Source of the DNA: a virus
Virus record (IMG/VR): IMGVR_UViG_3300030328_001455
Coordinates: 1-27,702 of that record
Length of the DNA: 27,702 nt
Strand: one strand, 5' to 3'
The notes under the pieces are model-generated. The model saw only the letters and a program-made list of their open reading frames with translations. It did not search any database and was not told the DNA's origin. The translations under genes and the position numbers were made by a program. Positions 7,504 through 15,537 of this stretch are shown here, in pieces; the stretch's first letter is position 1; every line of letters starts with the position of its first letter.

Positions 7504-10500
7504 TGGGAACAATATCTGTTGACGATTTCTTGTCGCCTGACCCTGCACCCCCTAAAAAAGAAGGTATAACCCTTGACGAGTACCTTTCTCAAGAACAAGA
7601 AGATAACACTCCTGACCCCCTACCCACCATAAACAAAGACGAAAAGCTCAAAGTCAATGACATTGTAGCTAACGATGATTACGTTGACAGGATAAGAGAT
7701 TACATGGTAGACCGAAAGGGCAAGCAGTTCCTTAACATGGATAAGGATGAGCTTGTGGATACCTTTATTGGTCACATGAGATACTTCAACACAAATGAAA
7801 TGTTTACTATAGATGAAGCACGTTATGTAGCTACTGCTGATGACGACAAGAAAGCTGTGGCAGGAGATGCCTACAAGATATACGATAGATTAGGAAATGT
7901 TTTTGTAAATGATGGGCTGTCAGGGGCTGTAGGTGGAGTGGCTGACTATGTGGGAGCTATACTATCTTCTCCTTCTACCTATATAGGACTTGGTGTGGGC
8001 AAAGCTCTAGCACTAGGGGCAGGTAAGCTAAGTGCTCAAGGCATTAAAGCTGCGGCTAAAAAGGCAGGACGAGAGGCTATTGAGAAGAAGTCAAAAGAAC
8101 TTGGTTCAGGACAAGGCAAGCTATCCTCCTTTAGAGGCATAGCAAAAAAAGCTGAAGATGATTTTATTAAAAAAGCCACACGAGATAGGTCATTAAAGAA
8201 TGTTAAAATTACAGGGGCGGCAGATGCTGCAGTAGCAGGTGGTCAAGACGTAATGTATCAGAAAGACATTATGATGGAGACTGGTGCTCAAGATGAATAC
8301 AACCCCTTTCAAACTGGTATATCTGTGCTTGGTGCAGGTGTAGGCACAGGGCTATCTATATGGGCTATACCTAATCTAACAGGGGCAGCAGAACGTGGAG
8401 TGTCCTCCGATGTCTCTAAAAAGATTGTTAAAGCTAACGCAGTAAAGAAAGCAGAGATAAAAAGTGCTAAAGATCTTGAAAAGTTAAACAAGAATTATCT
8501 GCGTAGACTACGAGACAAAGCTAAACGTATGGCTGTCAAAGAGACACCTGAGTTTAAAACAGCAAAGCAATTCCAAGGAGCAGTAGACAAGAGGTTTAAA
8601 TCTCTTATAAACGATAATGATGTTCTTATGAAAGCACAGAAGAAAGAGCTAGGACTTCTCTACACCAAAATTAAAAGGCTAGAGATACCAAAGTCAACAC
8701 AAAAGGGACGACAGACAAAGACTTTATCGGACAAGAAACGAGCAGAATTACAGTCTCTTAGGATTCAGGCAAGAAAGCTTGAGACAGCTAGGAGAAGAAA
8801 CTTTAGGAGAGGCATAGAGTTAAAAGAGGATAACGCTAGACTTAAAAAGATGAAGCCAGGAGTAGACTACACAGGCTTTCCTACTATGGTAGCAAAAGGA
8901 TATGACATTGACGAGCCTGTACTAGGGTCTGAGATATTAAACTTTATATTTGGTAAAGCAGACGATAGCCCTGTGGGAGATGACATAATCTCTATGGCTG
9001 AAGAGGCAGGGGCTAAGTTTAAGTCTAACATGAACAACGCACAGAAATATGCTAAAGCTTTTCAATACCTGACCCCTGAGACATTAAAAGAAATATCAAA
9101 CATGACTAAGGACAAGTTTGGTGTTTACTTAGGAGATGCACTAGACATTAATAACTTTGCAACACAGCTAGGGCATAGAGTAGCAAGGTCGGCAAGTGAA
9201 GCAGGTAGAGATCTTGGAGCTTTTAGGAGAGCACAGAATGAGCTAGACATAGCTTTAGTTGGTGGGACAAAAGAAGCAATAGAAAAAGGACTGCAAGAAA
9301 ACGTAGGAAGATTTGGACGTAAAGCCTTAGCAGGATCAGGCTACGCAGAATACACGCAGAATGTGTGGAAAAGATTACTAGTTTCTGCTCCTCAGACGAC
9401 TGCCGCTAACGTGTTTGGTTGGGGGCAATACTTCTTAGCTAACTCTGTAGCTGAGGTGTTTCAAGGAGCAACGTATGCTGCTGTAGGTGACTTTAAGAAA
9501 GCTAGAGCTTTGTTTCATCTACAAGGCACGAAGATGAAGAATTTGTTAGACCCTTACAGTACACTTGATAGCTACGAAGCTATGCTTAAAACAGACGATG
9601 AGCTAAGTAGGTTTTTGAGAGAGACTATATCAGGGGGTATAGAACGAGCTTCTAAACGCTATGGCTTTGCTGAAGGTAATAAGGCTCTTAGTGTAGTAGA
9701 AAAGGGTACTAACTTTGCTCAAACTATTTCTGCTGTTAACCTACAGGATAGCCTTACTAAGAGTCAAATGTTTATGACAAGTATAGACAAATATCTAAGG
9801 CTGTTAAAAGGTAAGTCTTTTAAAGATACTTTGGAGAGTGGCTCACTAATAGATGTAGACCAAGAAGTTATGGACAGAGCTATGAGTGACACGCTTAGAT
9901 CAGTGTTTGCAGAAGATTACACTCAGAGTAAGTCTCTCTTTGGCTATGCAGGGAAGATAGGTAAGGTAGTTGAGACAGCTTCCAACGCTCCAGGGATAGG
10001 CTTTGTACTTCCTTTTGGTAGATTTATGAACAACGTAGCCGCCACAGCGTATCAATGGAATCCTGTAACAGGTGGAATGGAAACTGCTGTAGCACTTATG
10101 AGACAACTAAGGGGTAAAGGCAAGAGTATAGACACTGTTGAGGCTTTCTCACGAGCCATTGTAGGATGGGGTGCTTTTGAATATGCTGTTAACTTTCAAG
10201 ACCAACAGCAGGAGAAGGGGTACTCTTGGAACGAGCTAGACACTGGTACTGGAGAGGTATCTGATATAACCAATGTCTTCCCCCTCTCACTTCTTATGAT
10301 TGCAGGGAGAGTGTGGAATAAGAGACGTAAAGGAGAAACGGTTGATAGAGATTTGGTGACAGAACTTGGTAAGCAATTAGCCATAGGTCAGGCTGCAACA
10401 GACCTTCAATTTGGAAACGACATTACAGCTTTAATATCTCTAGCCGTAAATCAAGATAGAGACTTTAAAGGTCCTTTACCTAAAGCATTTGAAGGCTTAG

Positions 10501-11264
10501 GGCATATAGGAGGCAATGTAATTGCAGGAGCTACTAGACCTTTAGACGTATTTAACAAGATGGCAGGATATGCTGTGTCAGAAGGTCCTCGTGCTTTTGG
10601 TTACGAAGGGTATGATGTTACTCCTACTATAGACAGAAGAATGGCTAAAGGCTTTGGAGAAAAGCTAGGGCATCAGTCTACAAAGTATGTGGATAACATT
10701 ATTGAAGGAGTAATGAGCATAGTCAACCAGGAGACTACTTTACTTGGAGAGAAAGCAAAAATGGCTCATCGTGAGGGAGACTTGAAAGATCCTAGTCCCT
10801 ACAGAACCCTGACAGGTCAAAGAATAAAACAGCCTCGTACATTTGCCAACATTGTCTTTGGTATGGTTGATAAGCCTGAGTGGAAAACAGGAATGTACTC
10901 AGATATCCCTGAATATGACAACTTTGCAAACAGTGTGCTCGCTCCTATGATTGAGAAAGAATCTGAGTTACTGCTCAAGGATGAGTCCTTTGTAAAAGCT
11001 GACGGAGATACTAAGAGAGAAAAGGTCAATCTTATGTTGCTTAAAGTTAAGAGGAATGTAAACAAATACTTATCCTCTGTTCCTAGTTCAGATCAAGGTT
11101 TAAGCTACAGAAAGAAAAAGTTGAGTGGGGTAGAGAAAGATATCCTAAAGAGAGCAATGAGAATTACTGACATTAAAGGTGTAGACGTTAGAGATTTAAC
11201 AGATAGTGAAGTAACTAGACTAGAAAATACTATACAGTATATACGCTTTACTCGTAAGCAATAA
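7503..11264 (+). CDS. Giant internal virion / DNA-ejection-type protein (1253 aa)
   Basis: The largest protein of the window. The N-terminus is Pro/Asp-rich with two short repeats (VDDFLSPDP and LDEYLSQEQ), like a peptide that docks on another particle protein. Two Gly/Ala-rich hydrophobic stretches follow at about residues 138-180 (SSPSTYIGLGVGKALALGAG) and 271-295 (TGISVLGAGVGTGLSIWAIP). Charged helices lie at 300-460 and a long helical body reaches the C-terminus. Giant late-module proteins in podophages are typically stored in the capsid and ejected to form a channel across the envelope; the hydrophobic stretches fit this. No lytic transglycosylase motif was found. The role is inferred from size, position and composition. 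It is the last gene of the rightward arm, and its stop is followed at once by the terminator. Confidence 0.7.
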   Translation: MGTISVDDFLSPDPAPPKKEGITLDEYLSQEQEDNTPDPLPTINKDEKLKVNDIVANDDYVDRIRDYMVDRKGKQFLNMDKDELVDTFIGHMRYFNTNEMFTIDEARYVATADDDKKAVAGDAYKIYDRLGNVFVNDGLSGAVGGVADYVGAILSSPSTYIGLGVGKALALGAGKLSAQGIKAAAKKAGREAIEKKSKELGSGQGKLSSFRGIAKKAEDDFIKKATRDRSLKNVKITGAADAAVAGGQDVMYQKDIMMETGAQDEYNPFQTGISVLGAGVGTGLSIWAIPNLTGAAERGVSSDVSKKIVKANAVKKAEIKSAKDLEKLNKNYLRRLRDKAKRMAVKETPEFKTAKQFQGAVDKRFKSLINDNDVLMKAQKKELGLLYTKIKRLEIPKSTQKGRQTKTLSDKKRAELQSLRIQARKLETARRRNFRRGIELKEDNARLKKMKPGVDYTGFPTMVAKGYDIDEPVLGSEILNFIFGKADDSPVGDDIISMAEEAGAKFKSNMNNAQKYAKAFQYLTPETLKEISNMTKDKFGVYLGDALDINNFATQLGHRVARSASEAGRDLGAFRRAQNELDIALVGGTKEAIEKGLQENVGRFGRKALAGSGYAEYTQNVWKRLLVSAPQTTAANVFGWGQYFLANSVAEVFQGATYAAVGDFKKARALFHLQGTKMKNLLDPYSTLDSYEAMLKTDDELSRFLRETISGGIERASKRYGFAEGNKALSVVEKGTNFAQTISAVNLQDSLTKSQMFMTSIDKYLRLLKGKSFKDTLESGSLIDVDQEVMDRAMSDTLRSVFAEDYTQSKSLFGYAGKIGKVVETASNAPGIGFVLPFGRFMNNVAATAYQWNPVTGGMETAVALMRQLRGKGKSIDTVEAFSRAIVGWGAFEYAVNFQDQQQEKGYSWNELDTGTGEVSDITNVFPLSLLMIAGRVWNKRRKGETVDRDLVTELGKQLAIGQAATDLQFGNDITALISLAVNQDRDFKGPLPKAFEGLGHIGGNVIAGATRPLDVFNKMAGYAVSEGPRAFGYEGYDVTPTIDRRMAKGFGEKLGHQSTKYVDNIIEGVMSIVNQETTLLGEKAKMAHREGDLKDPSPYRTLTGQRIKQPRTFANIVFGMVDKPEWKTGMYSDIPEYDNFANSVLAPMIEKESELLLKDESFVKADGDTKREKVNLMLLKVKRNVNKYLSSVPSSDQGLSYRKKKLSGVEKDILKRAMRITDIKGVDVRDLTDSEVTRLENTIQYIRFTRKQ

Positions 11265-11290
11265 AAAAAGGGGAGACTAAGCTCCCCCTT
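11263..11290 (-). terminator. Intrinsic terminator between convergent arms
   Basis: Read on the - strand, GGGGAG, a six-base loop and CTCCCC are followed by seven T residues, a textbook rho-independent terminator for the leftward transcript. Read on the + strand the same hairpin is followed by only CCTTTG, so it probably also stops the late transcript but less strongly. It occupies nearly the whole gap between the two convergent gene ends (11264 and 11295). Confidence 0.88.
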
Positions 11291-11294
11291 TGAG

Positions 11295-11531
11295 TTAATA
11301 CCATTTGGTATATAATTTAAATGGATCTGATGTCCATGAAGATGCGTAGCTTGTAACTCCTAGAGCCTTTAGCTCTTCTTTTACAGCTTCATCGGCAGAC
11401 TTACGTGCTTCCATAGCAGATTTAAGACCTGCCATTTTCCTATCACGATAAGCTTTTTTCATTTCAAGCAGTTGTTTTTCCAACTCTTTGATTTGATCTG
11501 CCATATCTTCCACACTTATCTCACTTTCCAT
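11295..11531 (-). CDS. Small coiled-coil protein, last gene of leftward arm
   Basis: A 78-residue acidic-basic helical protein: residues 4-60 are a near-continuous coiled coil (MADQIKELEKQLLEMKKAYR), followed by a short aromatic end (SYASSWTSDPFKLYTKWY). I chose the ATG at 11531 because GGAGG lies five bases upstream; the frame is open for 18 more codons, but those lie within the preceding gene and have no better site. The function is not recognised. It ends just before the terminator. Confidence 0.62.
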   Translation of the reverse strand: MESEISVEDMADQIKELEKQLLEMKKAYRDRKMAGLKSAMEARKSADEAVKEELKALGVTSYASSWTSDPFKLYTKWY

Positions 11532-11772
11532 CTTTACCTCCGATTTTTTGAAAGCTTTTTCTGCTTCTTCTTTCGCTCTGTTCATCTAACCTCTCCAAGT
11601 TTTGATAATATGCGACATTGAAGCCACGTTCCCATTCTTTATACGCAGTTGTATTTAGGTGAAAGGGATTACCCATCATCATCTTTGACTTGTGCATAAG
11701 CCTACCTTTGTCAAAGACTCTGAATCCTCTATCGAATGGCTTGACATGATTTTTATTATGTTGATGTTTCAT
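11521..11772 (-). CDS. Small basic protein, possibly ribosome-modulation-factor-like
   Basis: An 83-residue basic protein (His, Lys and Arg rich at the N-terminus). The part MMMGNPFHLNTTAYKEWERG followed by FNVAYYQNL resembles the NP(F/Y)...W..G(F/W)..A spacing seen in ribosome modulation factor and related short phage proteins. The match rests on a few residues only, so the functional suggestion is weak. The ATG at 11772 was chosen over an in-frame TTG four codons upstream. Its 5' end overlaps the previous gene by 17 bases and its 3' end overlaps the next gene's start. Confidence 0.6.
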   Translation of the reverse strand: MKHQHNKNHVKPFDRGFRVFDKGRLMHKSKMMMGNPFHLNTTAYKEWERGFNVAYYQNLERLDEQSERRSRKSFQKIGGKDGK

Positions 11773-12001
11773 TATCTCTCTCAAAATTAAGTCTATCGGA
11801 ACAGCCTAAGACCAGTAGACGACTATTAGGATATACAGTATTCATGTGTTGTTTTAATGTACTTGCTATCTTTTCTCCGTGCTTTTCTACGTACTCGTAA
11901 CAGACTTTCTCTGTAGAGAAGCCGTGACTAGCTCCTTTGTATTGTAGGTTTTCTACGTTACCATTAAAGAATATAGTTGCAAATATAATAATAGGTTTCA
12001 T
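11756..12001 (-). CDS. Small exported or membrane-anchored protein
   Basis: An 81-residue protein with a short hydrophobic N-terminus after one lysine (MKPIIIFATIFFNGNVENLQ) and two later cysteines (34 and 67) that could form a disulfide. The layout suggests export with a very short signal segment or an anchored N-terminus. Comparable small proteins occur next to nucleotide metabolism genes in marine phages, but I know no function. The start is firm: GGGAG five bases upstream is formed by the last codons of the ribonucleotide reductase gene, so the two genes are translationally linked. Confidence 0.62.
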   Translation of the reverse strand: MKPIIIFATIFFNGNVENLQYKGASHGFSTEKVCYEYVEKHGEKIASTLKQHMNTVYPNSRLLVLGCSDRLNFERDNETST

Positions 12002-12002
12002 T

Positions 12003-13889
12003 TTAACTCCCTATGTCTACTAGCTCACATGAGTCACCTGAGCAAGCAAAGGTTTGCGAAGACTGTGTGTTGTCTTCCTTTTCATAGCTTCTAAACTTAT
12101 CCCAATCAATATGACTGAATCTACTGCTAAATGTATTGTATACGTCTTCTGTGCATTCCTGATAGGGTGCTTGTTGGTAAGTGTGGTCGGAGTGTGGTAA
12201 GAAGGACACTCCTGACATCTCGTCAAAGTGTTCAAACACAAATGCTCCTACTTCCATCCATTCATCATCTCGTACAGAAACAGTCACAGAGGGCTTGTGC
12301 TCACACCAATGCCTTTGGTATATGAGCCACATTTCTAGCTGTTCTATGGCTGTCATATCGTCTCTCATCATAGACTTTCTAGGAGACTTCATAGGAAAGC
12401 TAAAGACTGTCTGTGTATCAGGCTTCATTACGTCAGGCTCATTAGGTATGCCACTGTCTACCATGAACTGAGTAAGAGGATCTTTATTATCACCCCTAAC
12501 AGTCCTAATATAATAACTGCTATGACGAGGGTGGATACCACTGCTTGAGTCAACAAGTTGTGATACTGTCCCACTTGGCTTAACACATGTAATGGCTGTA
12601 CTTTGTGGTATGTTAAAGATCGCTGACCACTCTCTGTTTGTTTCGACTGCGATTTCTCTGAGGGATTCAAGGGTTCTTTCGAGTCCATGTTTTGTTCCAT
12701 TCGTTAATGGGTTATCCATTATCCCTGTAAGACTTACACCAAGTAGTCTTTCCTCTTCTGTGTTCGTCTTCCATACTTTACGGAGATAAGGGAACTTCAC
12801 TAAGGTAGCCTGTGCTGTACCAAGTATGGTTGCCAACATTACTTTTTTCTTTAAGTCATCAAACTTATCCTTCTCTCGTATCACAACCTCTGTAAGGTTA
12901 CAGAACTGATAAGGTCTAAGTATAATTTCGGAGCAGGGGTTAGTACCAAATTCGTGGTTAGGATCTCTCCTCTCGTACTTACTTGCCTGTGTCTTAGCTG
13001 ATACTCTATTAAATATACCACGTTCACCTGACTTAGACTCGACAAGGGATACCCACTCACGCAGGAATGTCTCACCATCAGGCTTGTCAGTATAGCATAC
13101 AGAGTTGTTAGCGAGTGCCATCTGTGGTGCTGTCTCCCACCATTGTCCTGACTTAGCGTGTCGCATACGTCCATCAGAGAGATTAGACAAGCTTATCATA
13201 GCTGAACGTCTAACACCACCTGATACTACAACCTCTCCAACCTTGCACATTAAATTGTGACAATCGTAGCTAGATAGCTTACGTCCTGCGTTGTACCTAA
13301 ATAGATTGACAGTAAAGTTAAAAAGGTCAACCAAAGGGGCAGGACCACTAGCTCTACCACCAAAGATCTTGAGCCTAGCACCTGCAGGTCTTATGTCGTC
13401 AACATTCCAGGTAGGTACTTCTCCCATATAAAGATGTCCTATGAGTTTACGCAAAGACCTTGCCCACCCTTCTTTACTATCTAGTACCTTAATAACAGTA
13501 TCTACATTTTCAAACGTCTCAGGGATTTCAGGCAGTTGTCCAACGTATTGCCTTTCTACTGAGAAGCCTACACCTGTACCACACAATAATATGTACATAG
13601 CCTCGTCAAAAGACTTGGGGTCATCCACAGGCAAATAACTACAGTTGTACCCTGCAGTGTTATCTCTATCTAAAGCCAATCCTGCTGTCATCAAGGCTCT
13701 CATAGAGGGCATGACTTCTAGCTTTGTTATGGCTTCTTTTAACTGAGGGATAGGCAGGTGTCCCTTTACCTGTAGGCTCATAAAATCTACATATCTGTTA
13801 ACTGTTTCTTCCCATGTCTCTCTTCTGTTTTCGTTTGGTAGCCATCTTGCGTACCTAGATACAGCTATAAATTTTTGATAGTCGTTCAT
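12003..13889 (-). CDS. nrdJ: Adenosylcobalamin-dependent ribonucleotide reductase (class II, monomeric type)
   Basis: A 628-residue enzyme that reduces ribonucleotides to deoxyribonucleotides using a cobalamin-generated thiyl radical, to supply phage DNA synthesis. Key residues are in place: Cys83 and Cys330 as the active-site disulfide pair, the radical Cys319 within N317-P-C-S-E321, the KPSGTVS loop at 437-443, and a C-terminal redox pair C616-x4-C621 (FACSGDSCELVDIG). The 11-residue spacing between Cys319 and Cys330 equals that of the Lactobacillus leichmannii enzyme (408 and 419), which favours the monomeric triphosphate reductase type. It depends on host cobalamin. The ATG overlaps the upstream 59-residue gene as ATGA. 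It is part of the unit starting at the promoter near 16450. Confidence 0.95.
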   Translation of the reverse strand: MNDYQKFIAVSRYARWLPNENRRETWEETVNRYVDFMSLQVKGHLPIPQLKEAITKLEVMPSMRALMTAGLALDRDNTAGYNCSYLPVDDPKSFDEAMYILLCGTGVGFSVERQYVGQLPEIPETFENVDTVIKVLDSKEGWARSLRKLIGHLYMGEVPTWNVDDIRPAGARLKIFGGRASGPAPLVDLFNFTVNLFRYNAGRKLSSYDCHNLMCKVGEVVVSGGVRRSAMISLSNLSDGRMRHAKSGQWWETAPQMALANNSVCYTDKPDGETFLREWVSLVESKSGERGIFNRVSAKTQASKYERRDPNHEFGTNPCSEIILRPYQFCNLTEVVIREKDKFDDLKKKVMLATILGTAQATLVKFPYLRKVWKTNTEEERLLGVSLTGIMDNPLTNGTKHGLERTLESLREIAVETNREWSAIFNIPQSTAITCVKPSGTVSQLVDSSSGIHPRHSSYYIRTVRGDNKDPLTQFMVDSGIPNEPDVMKPDTQTVFSFPMKSPRKSMMRDDMTAIEQLEMWLIYQRHWCEHKPSVTVSVRDDEWMEVGAFVFEHFDEMSGVSFLPHSDHTYQQAPYQECTEDVYNTFSSRFSHIDWDKFRSYEKEDNTQSSQTFACSGDSCELVDIGS

Positions 13890-14065
13890 ACCTTTACCAC
13901 CTTTATTGTTTTAATTTCAATATCATCCATGTCATAAAGAAGATCTTTAACAACATCCTTTATAACATTTTCTCCTTCTCTTGACTTCTCCTCTTTGTCG
14001 CAGGTAACAGGCATTAAAGAAGAGTCCTCGTCTATAGTTACTTCTGCTATAATCTTAAACTTCAT
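13886..14065 (-). CDS. Small acidic protein (59 aa) upstream of the reductase
   Basis: A 59-residue protein, MKFKIIAEVTIDEDSSLMPV and onward, ending VVKDLLYDMDDIEIKTIKVV. A beta-alpha-beta pattern with an acidic helix (DLLYDMDD) near the end is a common theme among very small phage proteins; no function is known to me. It overlaps both neighbours by ATGA (with the DUF3310 gene upstream and the reductase downstream), and AGGAG lies nine bases before its start. These overlaps make a chance frame unlikely. Confidence 0.68.
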   Translation of the reverse strand: MKFKIIAEVTIDEDSSLMPVTCDKEEKSREGENVIKDVVKDLLYDMDDIEIKTIKVVKV

Positions 14066-14367
14066 CCTAACATACTCCTATTATCTACATCTCTAATCAT
14101 GGCTTTAAGATACCACTCAGCCTTTTTCAAATCCTCAATGCCGTTCTTGTATCTCCAACGATGAAGATATTTTATCACGTTGCCCTGACAATAGGAAGAA
14201 AATTCTTTGCCTAATTGTTGTCGAATATAGTCAATACACTCCATACCACCATTGTTGTAGTGTGGAGGACTGTTTACTGTATCTACGTCCACCTGTTCAG
14301 TAGCCCTAGTTGTATCCGTTTCTTCTTCTCTGTCAACCATTTTTTCGGTATCTCCCTCTCTGTCCAT
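14062..14367 (-). CDS. DUF3310 protein
   Basis: A 101-residue protein with an acidic, disordered N-terminus (1-30) and a DUF3310 domain: VNSPPHYNNGGMECIDYIRQ, then GNVIKYLHRWRYKNGIEDLK and KAEWYLKAMI. Databases sometimes label this phage family nucleotide kinase, but no P-loop is visible, so I do not use that name. It is often found among nucleotide metabolism and replication genes, as here. The start is uncertain: the ATG at 14367 has only a weak GGA, while an ATG at 14340 has GGGAG eleven bases upstream and would give 92 residues. Its 5' end lies inside the endonuclease I gene. Confidence 0.85.
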   Translation of the reverse strand: MDREGDTEKMVDREEETDTTRATEQVDVDTVNSPPHYNNGGMECIDYIRQQLGKEFSSYCQGNVIKYLHRWRYKNGIEDLKKAEWYLKAMIRDVDNRSMLG

Positions 14368-14693
14368 TTAAATCCATACTTGTCGCACCAATCACAATAT
14401 TTAGTAGTAGAACCCTTGTTCAAGGTATTGTAGGCATTTTGAAACAGAAAGCGTATATCTAACTCAGGATATTGCTCTTGTATTAACAAGTGCTTCACTC
14501 TGTCTTTAGGTCTAAACCATCCCTTCGCTTCAATAATAATACCATTGTTAAGAATAAAGTCAGGCTTATATAACCTGAACATCTGTACTGCGTATTTGAT
14601 TGACATTTTCTCATATCTAATCCTTTGTTTGAGAAGACGTAACTCCTTTGCTACGTCCTCTTCAAACTTACTCCTAAATTTTAGCTTCGGCAT
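14283..14693 (-). CDS. T7-type endonuclease I (Holliday junction resolvase)
   Basis: A 136-residue nuclease of the phage endonuclease I family, which cuts four-way junctions and branched DNA during phage recombination and host DNA breakdown. The catalytic set of T7 endonuclease I is preserved in spacing: D45, E55 and K57 (PDFILNNGIIIEAKG; D-x9-E-x-K), with an upstream glutamate pair at E11/E12 (FRSKFEEDVAK). The start at 14693 is preferred over an ATG five codons upstream because GGAG sits seven bases before it. The gene begins inside the 3' end of the exonuclease gene and runs 85 bases into the DUF3310 gene, an unusually long overlap. Confidence 0.9.
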   Translation of the reverse strand: MPKLKFRSKFEEDVAKELRLLKQRIRYEKMSIKYAVQMFRLYKPDFILNNGIIIEAKGWFRPKDRVKHLLIQEQYPELDIRFLFQNAYNTLNKGSTTKYCDWCDKYGFKWTEREIPKKWLTEKKKRIQLGLLNRWT

Positions 14694-15534
14694 CTGCAAG
14701 CTCCACATAATTAATTAGAGGTGGGTTGGCAGATCTCGACACTTTAGATGGTAAAACTTGTAGATTATCCCAACATGTTTCTCTGTAGTTGCAAAAGCTA
14801 CATTCAATCCCTAGCTTTTTATTACCACTTGGTTTTCCATAATATGTTTCTTCTACAGGTTCATAACATCTCTCAAACGGCTTATCGTCTTCCAGGTAGT
14901 CTATGGTTTCGTCTATCTTCTTTAACTCCTCATCCATATCTACTGTGTCTGCACCAACGTATTTAAAGTTTCCGTTAGCCTTGTTGATAACCCACCATCC
15001 ACCGACAGGAACACCTCTAGCTTTAGCGTAGCCTACTAGTTGTGCCACATAGCCAAAACTATCCTTGCTCCTTAGTGTCTCAAAGTCCACAAATTTGTTG
15101 TCGTAAGACCAAGATGAAGCTGATTTAATGTCATCGACTTTTCCATTTAATACTAAGTCATACGTTCCCTCTACTTTCTTTCTCTTAGTTTCTAGGGTAG
15201 TGTGCTCACTATCTTCAAACTCAACCTTTGATGCTCTCAGTAATCCTTTGAATACAGCCTCAACTATATCCCCTAACATCATGTTAATTAAGAAGAAAGG
15301 CGAGTCATCCAATTTAGCCTCAGGGCGATTCTTGTCGAACCAAAGCTGACACTTCTTACGTCCAAGATTTGACATTCGGATTCTGAAAGTTCGCTTCCCC
15401 CCTGAGAACTGACGAGCCATAGCATCTCTTACGTCCCTAGCTACGAGGTCAATAATAGCATCATCAACACTTGCTTTACCAAGCATGACTTTCTGTAAGA
15501 ATGAATGGATCGCCACTTCTGCAGGATGGTTCAT
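14674..15534 (-). CDS. RecB/Cas4-like PD-(D/E)XK exonuclease with probable Fe-S cluster
   Basis: A 286-residue nuclease. The PD-(D/E)XK core reads GTYDLVLNGKVDDIKSAS with D126, D135 and K137, followed by the Q165-x3-Y169 motif (VAQLVGYAKA) typical of RecB-family nucleases. Cys62 together with Cys245, Cys248 and Cys254 (CSFCNYRETC) matches the split four-cysteine arrangement that holds a 4Fe-4S cluster in Cas4 and AddB-type nucleases. It probably processes DNA ends for recombination or recycles host DNA into nucleotides. Its neighbours, a probable single-strand binding protein and a junction resolvase, suit a recombination module. The upstream gene ends three bases before its ATG. Confidence 0.88.
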   Translation of the reverse strand: MNHPAEVAIHSFLQKVMLGKASVDDAIIDLVARDVRDAMARQFSGGKRTFRIRMSNLGRKKCQLWFDKNRPEAKLDDSPFFLINMMLGDIVEAVFKGLLRASKVEFEDSEHTTLETKRKKVEGTYDLVLNGKVDDIKSASSWSYDNKFVDFETLRSKDSFGYVAQLVGYAKARGVPVGGWWVINKANGNFKYVGADTVDMDEELKKIDETIDYLEDDKPFERCYEPVEETYYGKPSGNKKLGIECSFCNYRETCWDNLQVLPSKVSRSANPPLINYVELADAEAKI

Positions 15535-15537
15535 GGT

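Noticed and set aside
12181-12471. Open frame of 96 codons on the + strand opposite the reductase
   Set aside because: It runs antisense through a fully motif-supported reductase gene and has no family-like sequence; it is a shadow frame.
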